Source: Xanthomonas sp. CFBP 8443 (GTDB lineage: Bacteria; Pseudomonadota; Gammaproteobacteria; Xanthomonadales; Xanthomonadaceae). Taken from it: a stretch of 64,000 nt of DNA. Positions 26,875 through 35,603 of the stretch are shown one piece after another. The first letter of the stretch is position 1, and each line of letters begins with the position of its first letter. Position numbers and translations under genes: made by a program. The notes under the pieces are model-generated. The model was not told the origin of the DNA and did no database searches. It saw only the letters and a program-made list of their open reading frames with translations. The stretch spans positions 4,836,001-4,900,000 of the forward strand of contig NZ_CP102592.1 of the NCBI RefSeq assembly GCF_025666195.1. The letters are read 5' to 3'.

Positions 26875-27805
26875 ATCCGCTGCTCGCCGTATCCAACTGG
26901 CTGTCTTCGGCGATCAGCGTGTGATGCAGACCGATGCCGGCGAGCACGCCGTCGGCCGAGGCCAGGGTCGCGTTGCCGAACATGCGCGCGGCGTCGCCGG
27001 CCGCATACACCCGCGGCAGGCTGGTCGACTTTTTCTCGTCCACGCGCAGATACGGCCCGAGCGGCCCGTCGTCGAAGGCGCAACCCAGGCGCTCGGCCAG
27101 CGGCGTGGCCATGGCCATCGGTGCGGCCAGGAACAGCGCCTGGATCGCCACGCGCTCGCCATCGGCCACGCGCATGCCGTCGATCGCGGTGCCCTCGCCT
27201 TCCAGTGCGACCGCCTGGCGCGTCTCCACCTGCACGCCACGCCTGGCCAGCTTGGCCATCAGCTCGGCGTCGTCCAGCGGCATGCCCTGCGCGAACAGCG
27301 TCACCTGGCCCCAGTCGGCCAGCATCAGCGCCTGCTCCGCCGAGCCCGTGGTGCCGTTGCCGAGCACGCCGATGCGCGCCTGCCGGCCCAGTTCGTAGCC
27401 GTGGCAGTACGGGCAGTGCATGACGCTATGCCCCCAGCGCTCCGCCACGCCAGGCAGTTCCGGCAACTGATCGGCGACGCCGGTCGCCAGCACCAGACCG
27501 CGCGCGTGCGCCTGCCGGCCATCTGCCAAGGCCACCTCCCAGCCGCCGGGCAGCGCCTTCGCATCTTCGACCTGGCCTTCCCACCATTCGACGGTCGGAT
27601 AGGCCAGCAGCTGTGCCCTGGCCTGCGCCAGCACCGCGCTGCCCGGCATGCCGTCCAGCGCCAGCAGGCCATGCGAGTGCGGGGCGTAGCGGTTGCGCGG
27701 CAAGCCCGCATCGACCACCAGCACCTTGCGATGCCCACGCGCCAGCATCAGTGCGGCAGACAGGCCGGCGAAACTGCCCCCGACGATCACGGCATCATGC
27801 TGCAT
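26873..27805 (-). CDS. NAD(P)/FAD-dependent oxidoreductase, thioredoxin reductase-like
   Basis: 310 residues. The FAD motif VIVGGSFAGLSAAL is at the N-terminus, the redox-active Cys131-Pro-Tyr-Cys134 follows WGHSVMH, and a second nucleotide-binding region IGVLGNGTTG and the late FAD motif YAAGDAA are present. It resembles thioredoxin-reductase-like proteins that act on small disulphides rather than thioredoxin. It overlaps the upstream Rrf2-type regulator by 11 bp, so both are made from one mRNA and the regulator probably controls the pair. Confidence 0.9.
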   Translation of the reverse strand: MQHDAVIVGGSFAGLSAALMLARGHRKVLVVDAGLPRNRYAPHSHGLLALDGMPGSAVLAQARAQLLAYPTVEWWEGQVEDAKALPGGWEVALADGRQAHARGLVLATGVADQLPELPGVAERWGHSVMHCPYCHGYELGRQARIGVLGNGTTGSAEQALMLADWGQVTLFAQGMPLDDAELMAKLARRGVQVETRQAVALEGEGTAIDGMRVADGERVAIQALFLAAPMAMATPLAERLGCAFDDGPLGPYLRVDEKKSTSLPRVYAAGDAARMFGNATLASADGVLAGIGLHHTLIAEDSQLDTASSG

Positions 27806-28241
27806 GGGTCTTCTGCTCCTGTTTGAGTTTGCGTTGCACGCGCTGGCCCAGCTTGCGCAGCGTCAATGCCTGCAGCTGCGCGGCCAGCGCCGCCTGTGCC
27901 TGCCGATAGCCGTCGTCGAGCGCGTCGTTGACCGCGCGCTCGATCGCGCACCCCGGATGCGGGCCGCGCACGCCGTGGCCGAGCAAGAGCGGCTCGCCCA
28001 AGGCGACATACACGTCGTAAAGGCTGATCGCCTCCGGCGTGCGCGCTAGCTGCCAGCCGCCGCCATGGCCGCGGCTGGAGTCGACCAGTTGCGCGTCGCG
28101 CAGCCGCGCCAGCAAGCGCCGCACCACCACCGCGTGGCTTTGCAGGCAGGCCGCCATCTGCTCGGACGTCATCGGCTCGCCGTGCTGGGCCATGTGGACC
28201 AGCAGGTGCAGCACATCGGAAAGCTGTGTGTTTCGTTTCAT
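27795..28241 (-). CDS. Rrf2 family transcriptional regulator
   Basis: 148 residues with the Rrf2 winged helix (about 5-60, including VVVRRLLARLRDAQLVDSSRGHGGGW). The three-cysteine iron-sulphur cluster of IscR/NsrR is absent (only isolated cysteines), so it belongs to the cluster-free Rrf2 group, which may sense by thiol oxidation. A perfect dyad ATGTAAC-N7-GTTACAT overlaps its own start codon, which indicates autoregulation. It is followed by a CPYC flavoprotein, suggesting a thiol- or electrophile-stress switch. Confidence 0.9.
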   Translation of the reverse strand: MKRNTQLSDVLHLLVHMAQHGEPMTSEQMAACLQSHAVVVRRLLARLRDAQLVDSSRGHGGGWQLARTPEAISLYDVYVALGEPLLLGHGVRGPHPGCAIERAVNDALDDGYRQAQAALAAQLQALTLRKLGQRVQRKLKQEQKTHAA

Positions 28242-28260
28242 GTAACAATCATAGTTACAT
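28240..28260. promoter_or_regulatory. Probable Rrf2 operator overlapping the start codon
   Basis: Perfect inverted repeat ATGTAAC-N7-GTTACAT in a short AT-rich segment. It covers the ATG of the Rrf2 gene (28239-28241), so binding would block transcription or translation initiation of the regulator-flavoprotein operon. Confidence 0.7.
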
Positions 28261-28992
28261 ATACAAACGGATGTCCAGTGCCGGTGCTCGGCACGGCGGC
28301 GAACCGCGGCCGCGGTTTCGCGCATGGGCGCGGCACACGGCGTCGTTCGGATGTAGTCAGGTTATTGGCGGCGGCGTCTGCACGATGTGCATGCGTGACC
28401 GATTCCGGCTGCGCATCTTCACGGCATCGTGGCACACGCTGCCAACGAACCCCGCATCGGCGATCGTCTCGCCCCGCTCACCGATGCGCGCGCGCGCACG
28501 CATGCGTCACGCAGCGAACGGCGTCGGCCCCAGCGCGTCGGCCAGATGGTCCAGGAACGATGCGATGCGCCGGGACCGCGGTGTTGCGGTAGTAGACGCC
28601 GTGGACCGGCTGGCGCATGTCCAGCGTGTGCTGCCGTCGCAACCCGGGCGCTGCATCGTTGCCGGAATCACCGCGGCGGTGCAGCGCGCAGTTCCAGGCG
28701 CACGCCTCCGCAGCGCCTGGCCAGCCAGCGCATGGCGGCGAATCGGATATATGCAGGGCGTGCGACGCCAGTGCGCGTCGCATCCGGCATGGAAGCCACA
28801 GCGCAATGCGCCAGGACGGTCGCTGCGCGCTGCGTATCGCCGCACTGCAAACGCTTCCAAAGCGTTGCTGGCGCTCACCAGCCTGATCGATTCAGCGATT
28901 CGTCCGCAATCTGCCGCCGTGTTGCGGAATCTGCCGGAAATATCCGCTAGGATCGGACCGACAGGGGGTAGTACCCGAGAGGAGCCCTACCC
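28261..28992. other. Long intergenic region with decayed coding traces
   Basis: About 730 bp between the Rrf2 gene and a small hypothetical gene with no intact reading frame. The minus strand from about 28640 down to 28507 retains a piece resembling the end of a LysR regulator (separate entry). The remainder is low-complexity. The promoter of the gene at 28993 probably lies at its right end. Confidence 0.5.
28507..28640 (-). pseudogene. Possible LysR regulator C-terminal remnant
   Basis: Two overlapping minus-strand frames together give RQPVHGVYYRNT, then RSRRIASFLDHLADALG before a stop. This resembles the typical LysR ending (a strand, then R..RIRAFLDFL). A frameshift would be needed to join them and no intact N-terminal half is seen. 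Weak but suggestive of a decayed regulator gene. Confidence 0.3.
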
Positions 28993-29310
28993 ATGCAGAC
29001 CGCTTCCGCTCTCGCTCGTCCTGCCCGCACGCGTCCCGCCATCGATCTGAATGCCGAAATGGCCTACTGGCAGGATGCCCATGCCAGTGGACGTCTCGGC
29101 CAGCATGGCTTTTCCGATTATTCGTTGCTGCTGAAGATGGGCTACGACGTCTATCTGGCGTATCCGCGCGCCACCGAGGCGCAGCTGTATCGCGTGCTGC
29201 AGGAGTCCTACCACCTGTTGGCGCCATCGCTGTCGGTGCCGTGGGACGAAGCGCGCTGGCTGGTACGCCACGCCTGGCACCACCTGGAGCAATCCGCCAG
29301 CAGCCACTGA
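28993..29310 (+). CDS. Conserved hypothetical protein
   Basis: 105 residues, no signal peptide or membrane segment. It contains several aromatic residues (MAYWQDAHASGRLG, YSLLLKMGYDVYLAYPRA, WLVRHAWHHLEQS) suggestive of a small helical cytosolic domain. It has a ribosome-binding site-like GAGAGGAG before the ATG. Function not recognised. Convergent with the alpha/beta hydrolase that follows. Confidence 0.7.
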   Translation: MQTASALARPARTRPAIDLNAEMAYWQDAHASGRLGQHGFSDYSLLLKMGYDVYLAYPRATEAQLYRVLQESYHLLAPSLSVPWDEARWLVRHAWHHLEQSASSH

Positions 29311-29415
29311 CGGCGGCGGACGGCCTGGAGGTGGCGGTAGCGCGCTGCGGGCAGCAACGCCTGCACGTTGCTGTCGCGTATCCGTTACGGCGCCACTGCG
29401 CCGCGCCTGCGCTCG

Positions 29416-30303
29416 TTATCGCGATGGCGTCGCGTCGGACGTGCGCTCCTTGGCCTCGATCTGGCCGTGGAACTCCTTCGAACCCTGTCCGGGCGAGGTC
29501 GCCGCATCGCCCTGGGTGTGCTTGAGGCTCTGCTTGCGCCGCTCGACCACGTTCTTGGCCAGCGCCACGCGGCGCCCGACCACCATCTCGGTCAGCCAGT
29601 CGATCAGGTAACGGGTGTATTCGAGCTGGTGCTCCTTTTGGGTCAGCGCATGATCGGCGCCCTTGATCACCCGCGAGGTCAGCGAACGCGCATTGGAAAA
29701 CGCCGCGGCGTAGTTCTTGAGCACCTGGCCGGGCACGATCACGTCCTGCTCGGCCTCCACCAGCAGCACGTCGCCACGGAAGCGCTGGCACGCGGCCAGG
29801 GCGATGTTGTCCGCCGGCACCACCGTGCGGCGCCGGTACGGCATCAGGTCCGGATCCTGGTTCAGCGCCACCTTCGGTCCGTCCCAGTGCGCGTCCTTGT
29901 ACAGCGCCGGCGACCGCAGCGCCAGCCATTCCACCGGCCGCTCCAGGGTCAGCAGCGAGGCGAGGTAGCCGCCGTAGCTCAGGCCCACCACCGCGATCGA
30001 CTCCGGGTCCACCTGCGGCGACGCCACCAGGCGGTCGTAGGCGGCCTTGATGTCGTCCAGATTCTGCGCGCGTGTCACCGTCTCGCGCATCGACGCCATG
30101 CCTTCGTGGCCGCGCAGATCGAAGGTCAGGCAGACGCAACCCAGGCCGACCGCTTCGCGTGCGCGTACCAGGTTGTGATGCTGGTTGCCGCCCCAGCCGT
30201 GCACGAACAGCACCCCGGGCATGCCGTTGGTCGGGGTCAACAGCGTGCCGCTCAATGCGTCGCCATCCACCGCGATATCGATGCTGGAGAGTTTGGTTTC
30301 CAT
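29416..30303 (-). CDS. Alpha/beta hydrolase (dienelactone hydrolase/peptidase S9-like)
   Basis: 295 residues, alpha/beta hydrolase with an oxyanion-region motif [10 protein letters not shown] near 34-43, nucleophile Ser109 in GLSYGGY, an Asp in EAEQDVIVP and a late His in GADHAL. A basic, charged tail follows. It starts 2 bp after the DUF3182 gene stop, so the two form an operon and presumably work together; the substrate is unknown. Confidence 0.88.
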   Translation of the reverse strand: METKLSSIDIAVDGDALSGTLLTPTNGMPGVLFVHGWGGNQHHNLVRAREAVGLGCVCLTFDLRGHEGMASMRETVTRAQNLDDIKAAYDRLVASPQVDPESIAVVGLSYGGYLASLLTLERPVEWLALRSPALYKDAHWDGPKVALNQDPDLMPYRRRTVVPADNIALAACQRFRGDVLLVEAEQDVIVPGQVLKNYAAAFSNARSLTSRVIKGADHALTQKEHQLEYTRYLIDWLTEMVVGRRVALAKNVVERRKQSLKHTQGDAATSPGQGSKEFHGQIEAKERTSDATPSR

Positions 30304-30305
30304 CG

Positions 30306-31394
30306 TCAGTCTGCAACGTTCACGTAGCGGTACTTGGTCAGCCGGCCGACACGCGGATCCTCGCCCGCGTAATACGCCTGCGCGCCGGCCGGCAGCGCGG
30401 CGTCGCCATAGCGTTCGACGGTGGTCGCAATCACCGCGTGCAGCGCCGGTTCGCGCTGGAATGCATCGACCGCGGCCAGTTCCGCCGGCGTCGCGCCGCC
30501 GATGCGCCAGGACTGCTCGAGCACGCCGCACATGCGGGTGCCGTCCTGCGCGACGCCATCGATCACGTCGTAGTTGCGGCGCGATGCGTAGAAATCGGGA
30601 TAGGCCTCGGCAACGCAGCGGTCGTAGTGGCGCGCCTTCAAGACCGCCTCGCGCTGCGGTGGCGGCAGCTCGCGTTCGAGCAGGGCGTCCAGCGTGCCGC
30701 GGATCACGAACAGCTGCGAACCGCCATAGGTCTCGCGACCGGCACCGTCGCGGGTGACGGACTGGGTGCCGTAGTAGGCGATGGTCATTCCGGCGCACTC
30801 CACCTCGCCGACGCTGAAGGTGGTCGAGCGGTCCAGTTGCCGCTCCAGCACGACGCCCTGCTGCACCAGATCCGCGGGCGCCACCGCCTCCAGGGCCGTA
30901 TCCAGCGCGTGCGCATCGTGCAGCAGCGATTGGCCCTGTCCGCCGATGCCATGGGGCAGCTTCAATCGCACCTGGCCGCCGCGGCGCAGGCGCGCATACG
31001 CCTCGCGCGCGTCGGCAACGGCGAACGCGGTATAGCCGGGCACCGTCGCCTCGCCCAGTGCGGCGCCGAGCGCGCGGCTCCAGCCCTGCGGCGCGGCCGC
31101 GTCGGGCGCGACCAGCGGATGGCTGATCGCCTTGGTGGCGACGAACGCATGCGGCACCACGCCGCCGAGCAGGCCGCTGGCATCGCGCACGCCCAGTTGC
31201 AGCGCCTGTTCGGCGGTCAAGGTGTCGTCGGGCACGTAGAAGCCGCGGCCCATCGTTGTCTCGCCTAGCGGCAAGCGCATCAGCCGCGCGACCTCGGCGG
31301 CGACCCAGGCATGCGTCGCGGCCTCGTGCCCGCCTGGTGGATGCGTCCGCACACTGTGGAGGCGCACGTGGTCACGGACGACGAAAAAGGCCAT
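30306..31394 (-). CDS. DUF3182 family protein
   Basis: 362 residues matching what I know as the DUF3182 family, annotated in some genomes as biotin-carboxylase-like; it may have an ATP-grasp-like fold but I cannot confirm this from motifs. It contains [16 protein letters not shown] and [18 protein letters not shown], which could be nucleotide- and metal-binding segments of such a fold. First gene of a two-gene unit with an alpha/beta hydrolase. The ATG at 31394 starts the conserved part [10 protein letters not shown]. Confidence 0.8.
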   Translation of the reverse strand: MAFFVVRDHVRLHSVRTHPPGGHEAATHAWVAAEVARLMRLPLGETTMGRGFYVPDDTLTAEQALQLGVRDASGLLGGVVPHAFVATKAISHPLVAPDAAAPQGWSRALGAALGEATVPGYTAFAVADAREAYARLRRGGQVRLKLPHGIGGQGQSLLHDAHALDTALEAVAPADLVQQGVVLERQLDRSTTFSVGEVECAGMTIAYYGTQSVTRDGAGRETYGGSQLFVIRGTLDALLERELPPPQREAVLKARHYDRCVAEAYPDFYASRRNYDVIDGVAQDGTRMCGVLEQSWRIGGATPAELAAVDAFQREPALHAVIATTVERYGDAALPAGAQAYYAGEDPRVGRLTKYRYVNVAD

Positions 31395-31428
31395 GGGCGA
31401 CACTCCGCGGGAGCAGGAAGGGGCGCGA

Positions 31429-31644
31429 TCAAGCATGCGCATGCCAGACCAGCAGGGCAGCGATCAGCAATGCCGCCAGCAGCAGGGCGCCCAACACGCG
31501 CAATGCCCTGCTGGCGCGCAATTGCCGCCACCAGGCTCCTGCCTCGGAGATGCCTGGCGCATCGGCGGGAGTGGCGCCTGGCGCCTGCGGCGTCTGCTGC
31601 GCGGGATGCGATTGCGGAGACGGATGGCGGTGGGGGTCGGCCAT
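31429..31644 (-). CDS. Small single-pass membrane protein
   Basis: 71 residues: a Pro-, His- and Gln-rich N-terminal half, then one C-terminal transmembrane helix (about 48-67, ALRVLGALLLAALLIAALLV) ending in WHAHA. It lies 34 bp upstream of the DUF3182 gene on the same strand and may be its first operon member. No known family. Confidence 0.55.
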   Translation of the reverse strand: MADPHRHPSPQSHPAQQTPQAPGATPADAPGISEAGAWWRQLRASRALRVLGALLLAALLIAALLVWHAHA

Positions 31645-31798
31645 GCGCACAAGGCTGTCGGCGGCGGCGTTGCCGCAGGGTGAACGCGACGTGTCCAGTG
31701 CGTTAGCGATGCATCGAGCACGGGTTGGGAGCGGCTGATGGTGCAACCTGCTGGTGGCGACCACGACTGGCTGTGCGCCGCGTCGGCGCGCGGCACCA

Positions 31799-32218
31799 CT
31801 AGGCTGGCGACAACTGCGCCGCGACCTGCGCATCGATCCGATGCTTGCCCGCCAACGCCTGCATGCCCTGCAGCGTGGCCTGCACCGCGCTGGCGTAGCC
31901 GCTGCGCCACAACGCGGCGCGCGACTGCCGCGAGGACGCCTCGCCCAGCGCCAACGCGAACGCCTGCACGCGCGGGTCGGCCAGCGTGGCGCGATCCAGG
32001 AACGGCTGTTCCAGCGCGATCACGTCCACCGGCGCCAACCAGGCGTCGGCGACCAGTTCGGCCACGCCGACCCGGTGCGACAACTGATGCATCGCGCTCA
32101 GGGTTTCGTGCAGCATCTCCAGATACGCCCACTGCCACAGGGCCGCCTTGAGGTGCGGGTCGGCCTGGTCCAGCGCGGACAAGGCGCCGTCGATCTGGTC
32201 GATGCGTAAATCGTTCAT
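31799..32218 (-). CDS. Hypothetical protein
   Basis: 139 residues, predicted all-helical and cytosolic (MNDLRIDQIDGALSALDQAD..., LAPVDVIALEQPFLDRATLADPRV). No membrane segment or recognised domain. It lies upstream of the DUF3182 group on the same strand but separated by about 150 bp. Divergent from the cupin gene. Confidence 0.62.
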   Translation of the reverse strand: MNDLRIDQIDGALSALDQADPHLKAALWQWAYLEMLHETLSAMHQLSHRVGVAELVADAWLAPVDVIALEQPFLDRATLADPRVQAFALALGEASSRQSRAALWRSGYASAVQATLQGMQALAGKHRIDAQVAAQLSPA

Positions 32219-32395
32219 CCGCCGGCGCTCCACGTCGTGCAATCCGATTGCCACATTCTGCGCGCAAATAGTGAGGAGATTGTGAGCCGCGCCATCGCCG
32301 CGCCGGGCGATGACGCGACCGCGACACGGCCTGGTTAGCATGCTCGTGGCGTTCAGCGCCGCTGCGCCGTTGTTGCATGCCGCGAGGATCCGACG

Positions 32396-32902
32396 ATGCA
32401 CCTGGAACACTGGCTTCTGCCGCCGCACGACTGGGTACCCAATCATCCGTCCCTGCCGGTGCTGCTGTACCGCGAGGTCGATCCCGACGGCGGTGCCGAG
32501 GGCTTCGAACGCCGCTTCGCCGAGCACGGCTGGCCGCCGCAATGGCGCGACGGCATCTACGACTATCACCACTATCACTCCACCGCGCATGAGGTCCTGG
32601 GCGTCGCCCGCGGCAGCGCGCGGCTTGTCGTCGGCGGCCCGGGCGGGCCGGAGACCACGCTGGCGGCCGGCGACGCCTTGCTGCTGCCGGCGGGCACCGG
32701 CCATTGCTGCATCGCCTCCAGCGCCGATTTCCTGGTCGTCGGCGCGTATCCCGACGGCCAGGACTGGGACATCTGCCGGCAGCCGCCCACGCCCGAGATG
32801 ATCCGCCGCATCGCGCAACTGCCATTGCCGCCTCGCGATCCGGTCGCTGGCCGGGATGGTCCGCTGCACGCGCAATGGCGGATGCCCGCAGCATCGGGCT
32901 GA
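32396..32902 (+). CDS. Cupin domain-containing protein
   Basis: 168 residues. Single cupin barrel: motif 1 around YHHYHSTAHEVLGVARGSARL gives the His/Glu metal ligands, and motif 2 around LPAGTGHC the second His. Such YjlB-like cupins are small cytosolic metal-binding proteins of mostly unknown reaction. Stand-alone gene. An alternative ATG slightly upstream exists in another frame and is not used. Confidence 0.85.
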   Translation: MHLEHWLLPPHDWVPNHPSLPVLLYREVDPDGGAEGFERRFAEHGWPPQWRDGIYDYHHYHSTAHEVLGVARGSARLVVGGPGGPETTLAAGDALLLPAGTGHCCIASSADFLVVGAYPDGQDWDICRQPPTPEMIRRIAQLPLPPRDPVAGRDGPLHAQWRMPAASG

Positions 32903-33026
32903 TTCCACGCGCTCCTTGCAGGCACGGCGCGCCGGGCAGGCATGACTTCCCGCACCCTGACTTCCCGCAGACGACACGGCACGGCCCAGCGCCGATGCTG
33001 CTGCCACGTTCAAAGGAACCGCCGCC

Positions 33027-33842
33027 ATGCGTCTATTGCCCTCCGTGTGCACGCTCTGCCTGCTCGGCGCCGCCGCGAGCGCCGCCGCCGGCCCGCAGTT
33101 CTCTTCGCAGCAATGCGGCTTCTCCACGCCCTACGACGTCATCGTCGACCGTACCGGCGTCATGCTGACCCGTAGCGACGGCATGCCGAAGACGGTGTTC
33201 CTGCACGACGGACGGCTGCAGGTGGACGGCGTCGCGCAAGCGCTCGGCAACGCCGATGCGCAACGCCTGCGGCAGATGGAACGCGGCGCGCAGGCGCTGA
33301 TGCCCGAGGTCGCCGGCATCGCCCGCGAGACGGTCGGCATCACCTTCGACGCCTTCGGCGGCGTGGTCGAAGCCATCACCGGCAGCCGCAGCAAGGCGCG
33401 CAAGCTGGAGGTGCATCGCGACGCCGCCCTCGCCCATCTGGACCGCACGCTCGGCCGGGGCCGTTGGCAGCAGGAGTTGTTCGACAAGGCGTTCGAAGCC
33501 GACGTCAGTGCCGCCGCCGAGGAAATGGCCAGCGCGCTGACCCGCGGGGTGATGTTCGCGGTATTCACCGGTCGCGCCGACGCCATCGAAAAACGCACCG
33601 CGGCGATGGAGAAGGACCTGGAGCGGCGCATGGACGCCCGCGGCAAGGCGCTGGAAGCCAGGGCCGACGCGCTCTGCGTGCAGGTCGCCGCGCTGGATGC
33701 GTTGGAGCAGCAGCTGGACTATCGGCTGCCCGGCGGCAAGCGATTGGATTTGCTCGAGCATCGCGATAAGCCGGCAACATCGACCGCGCCCGACGAGGCG
33801 ACGGTGGCCGCGACCGGAGCGCCGCGCAGCGAGGCGCACTGA
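33027..33842 (+). CDS. DUF2884 (YggN-like) periplasmic protein
   Basis: 271 residues. Signal peptide at 1-20 (cleavage near ASAAA|GP). The mature part begins FSSQQCGFSTPYDVIVDRTGV and has a long helical region with MEKDLERRMDARGKALEARA, matching the DUF2884/YggN family. Function unknown; predicted periplasmic. A variable heptamer repeat follows the stop codon directly. Confidence 0.85.
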   Translation: MRLLPSVCTLCLLGAAASAAAGPQFSSQQCGFSTPYDVIVDRTGVMLTRSDGMPKTVFLHDGRLQVDGVAQALGNADAQRLRQMERGAQALMPEVAGIARETVGITFDAFGGVVEAITGSRSKARKLEVHRDAALAHLDRTLGRGRWQQELFDKAFEADVSAAAEEMASALTRGVMFAVFTGRADAIEKRTAAMEKDLERRMDARGKALEARADALCVQVAALDALEQQLDYRLPGGKRLDLLEHRDKPATSTAPDEATVAATGAPRSEAH

Positions 33843-33848
33843 GCGCGA

Positions 33849-33885
33849 GGCGACAGGCGACAGGCGACAGGCGACAGGCGACAGG
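33849..33885. repeat. Tandem heptamer repeat (GGCGACA)n
   Basis: Five perfect copies of GGCGACA and the start of a sixth, immediately after the DUF2884 gene and before the convergent dehydrogenase gene. Same unit length as the GGATTAG array at 19621-19661 but a different sequence. Confidence 0.88.
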
Positions 33886-33983
33886 CAAGAGTCGCCTAGG
33901 CACGGCGGCAGCAGTGCGACCGCCATGTCATTCGCACTCGCAGCAACATCCCCATGTCGCCGTCCGCCACACGCGGACCCGTA

Positions 33984-35156
33984 TCAGGCGCTCGCCTGCC
34001 AGACCGCGCCGGCCGGATCGAACTCGGCGGTGGTCAACGCCGGCGCGCGCCAACCGAAGCCGCAGACCGCAAGCGGCCCTTCGCGCAACGGGTCCATGCC
34101 GAACGCGCGCTCGATATCCACCTCGTTGATCGCCGAGGTCACGAACGCGCCCCACTGCGCCTGCGTCGCGCACAGGTACAGCAGCTGCGACAGGTGCCCG
34201 ATATCCAGCAGCAAGGCGCGGTAGGCCTTGGGATGGTGGCGATACTTCCAGTTCATGCGCGCGTAACGCGGCGCCATCACCACCAGCACCGGCGCATCGG
34301 CGAACCAGTGCTGGCCGGCCACTGCGGTCCGTGCCAACGCATCCAATGCGGTATCCGGGGCGGGCAACGGCTCCAAGGCATGATCGACCGGATGATAGTG
34401 ATACAGGCCCGGCGCGAGACCCTCCACGCGCTGCACGATCAGATAGGCCTCGGTGGCATGCAGGCCGCCGCCAGAGGGCACGTTCTTCTTCAGGAACGCG
34501 GCCATGCCGTCGGCCTCCACTCTGGTGCGTGCCGCGAACACGCGCTGCATCAGCTGCGCGAACGCGGCCAGCGGCAACGGCCGTGCGGTATCGAAATTGC
34601 GGCAGGTGGCGCGCCGTGCGAGCAGCGCATCGAAGTCATCTTCCTGCTCGCGCGGCAGCGGCAGGCGCGCGGCCGGCGCGCAGCGCGCGCCCACCTCCGC
34701 AGGCGGCGGGCCGAGCTTTTCGCACAGGCCGGCGATCGTGGTCAGCCCATTGGCCTCCATCGCCACGACGCTGTCGCTGCCCTGCCAACGCCCGAACCGG
34801 TGCGCCAGCGCGGCGGGACCCCACCAATAGGCGTCGCGCATGGCGGCATCGCGCTCGCCGAAACCACCTGGCGCATCGTCGTCGCGCAGCAGCAGGCCGA
34901 CCTCGAGCAGGCGCGCGCTGGCGCCGGCGCAATGCGGCGGCAAGGCCTGCACGTCAGTCCAATCGCCTGCACTGAGCGCGCCCAGCAGCTCGCGCTCCAG
35001 TGCATCGACTTCCAATTCCTGCTCCAGATGCGGGGCCAGGGCCACCCATTGGCGTTCGCGCGCCAGGCCATTGCCTCCGGCCAGCAGCGAAGCCATATCG
35101 AAGCGGCTGACCTCGCGCGGCTCGAGGAACAGATGAAAACAGCGGCGCACGCGCAT
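33984..35156 (-). CDS. Putative peptide-maturation dehydrogenase (SagB/nitroreductase-like)
   Basis: 390 residues. The N-terminal ~175 residues form a domain specific to this group; the C-terminal ~215 residues are a nitroreductase/SagB-type flavin domain (RRATCRNFDTARPLPLAAFA to the end, with ATEAYLIVQ and LLLDIGHLSQLLYL). SagB-type enzymes oxidise azolines to azoles in RiPPs. It is divergent from an NHLP-type precursor gene 105 bp away, matching the xanthomonad locus for which NCBI models name a putative peptide maturation dehydrogenase. I use the ATG at 35156; a TTG six codons upstream is possible. Confidence 0.85.
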   Translation of the reverse strand: MRVRRCFHLFLEPREVSRFDMASLLAGGNGLARERQWVALAPHLEQELEVDALERELLGALSAGDWTDVQALPPHCAGASARLLEVGLLLRDDDAPGGFGERDAAMRDAYWWGPAALAHRFGRWQGSDSVVAMEANGLTTIAGLCEKLGPPPAEVGARCAPAARLPLPREQEDDFDALLARRATCRNFDTARPLPLAAFAQLMQRVFAARTRVEADGMAAFLKKNVPSGGGLHATEAYLIVQRVEGLAPGLYHYHPVDHALEPLPAPDTALDALARTAVAGQHWFADAPVLVVMAPRYARMNWKYRHHPKAYRALLLDIGHLSQLLYLCATQAQWGAFVTSAINEVDIERAFGMDPLREGPLAVCGFGWRAPALTTAEFDPAGAVWQASA

Positions 35157-35261
35157 GCGGAAAGACCTACTCAACCTGGCAGGGGATTATGCCGATAGAT
35201 ATAGTGGCTGCGCCTGACGCGCTACGCCGAACACCCCCCTTCCCTGCGAGATGACATTGCC

Positions 35262-35603
35262 ATGACTAGCGCCCCTCACGACCCGTTGCCCGCCGACATC
35301 GCCGATCGCCTGCTGGAGCTGCTCAGCACCGACGACGCTTTCCGCGCCAGCTTCCAGGACAATCCGGTCGCCGCGCTGGCCAGCCTCGGCTACGAGCCGG
35401 CCGACCATGCCCTGGCTGCGGACCCGGCGCCGCCCAAGCAGGGCGCGCCGTTCTTCTGCATGACCTCGCAGGAGCTGGCGTCGAAGGAAGAAATCGCCAA
35501 GGCGCGCAAGGAGCTGGTCAGCCACCTGACGGTGGACGGCAACCATCACGTCATTTTCTGTTTCGAAGCCGGCAAGGTCGCCTCGACCGTCTCCCTCAAG
35601 TAA
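35262..35603 (+). CDS. NHLP-type RiPP precursor (putative modified peptide)
   Basis: 113 residues. Residues 10-45 (ADIADRLLELLSTDDAFRAS... then NPVAALASLGY) match the nitrile-hydratase-like leader of modified peptides: helical, acidic, ending in a Gly-Tyr boundary. The remainder contains Cys66 (PFFCMTSQ) and Cys100 (VIFCFEAG) plus several Ser and Thr, the residues most likely to be modified. It sits between the divergent dehydrogenase and the convergent cyclase genes, and its last 58 bp overlap the 3' end of the cyclase gene on the other strand. Family naming rests on my memory of the xanthomonad models. Confidence 0.82.
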   Translation: MTSAPHDPLPADIADRLLELLSTDDAFRASFQDNPVAALASLGYEPADHALAADPAPPKQGAPFFCMTSQELASKEEIAKARKELVSHLTVDGNHHVIFCFEAGKVASTVSLK

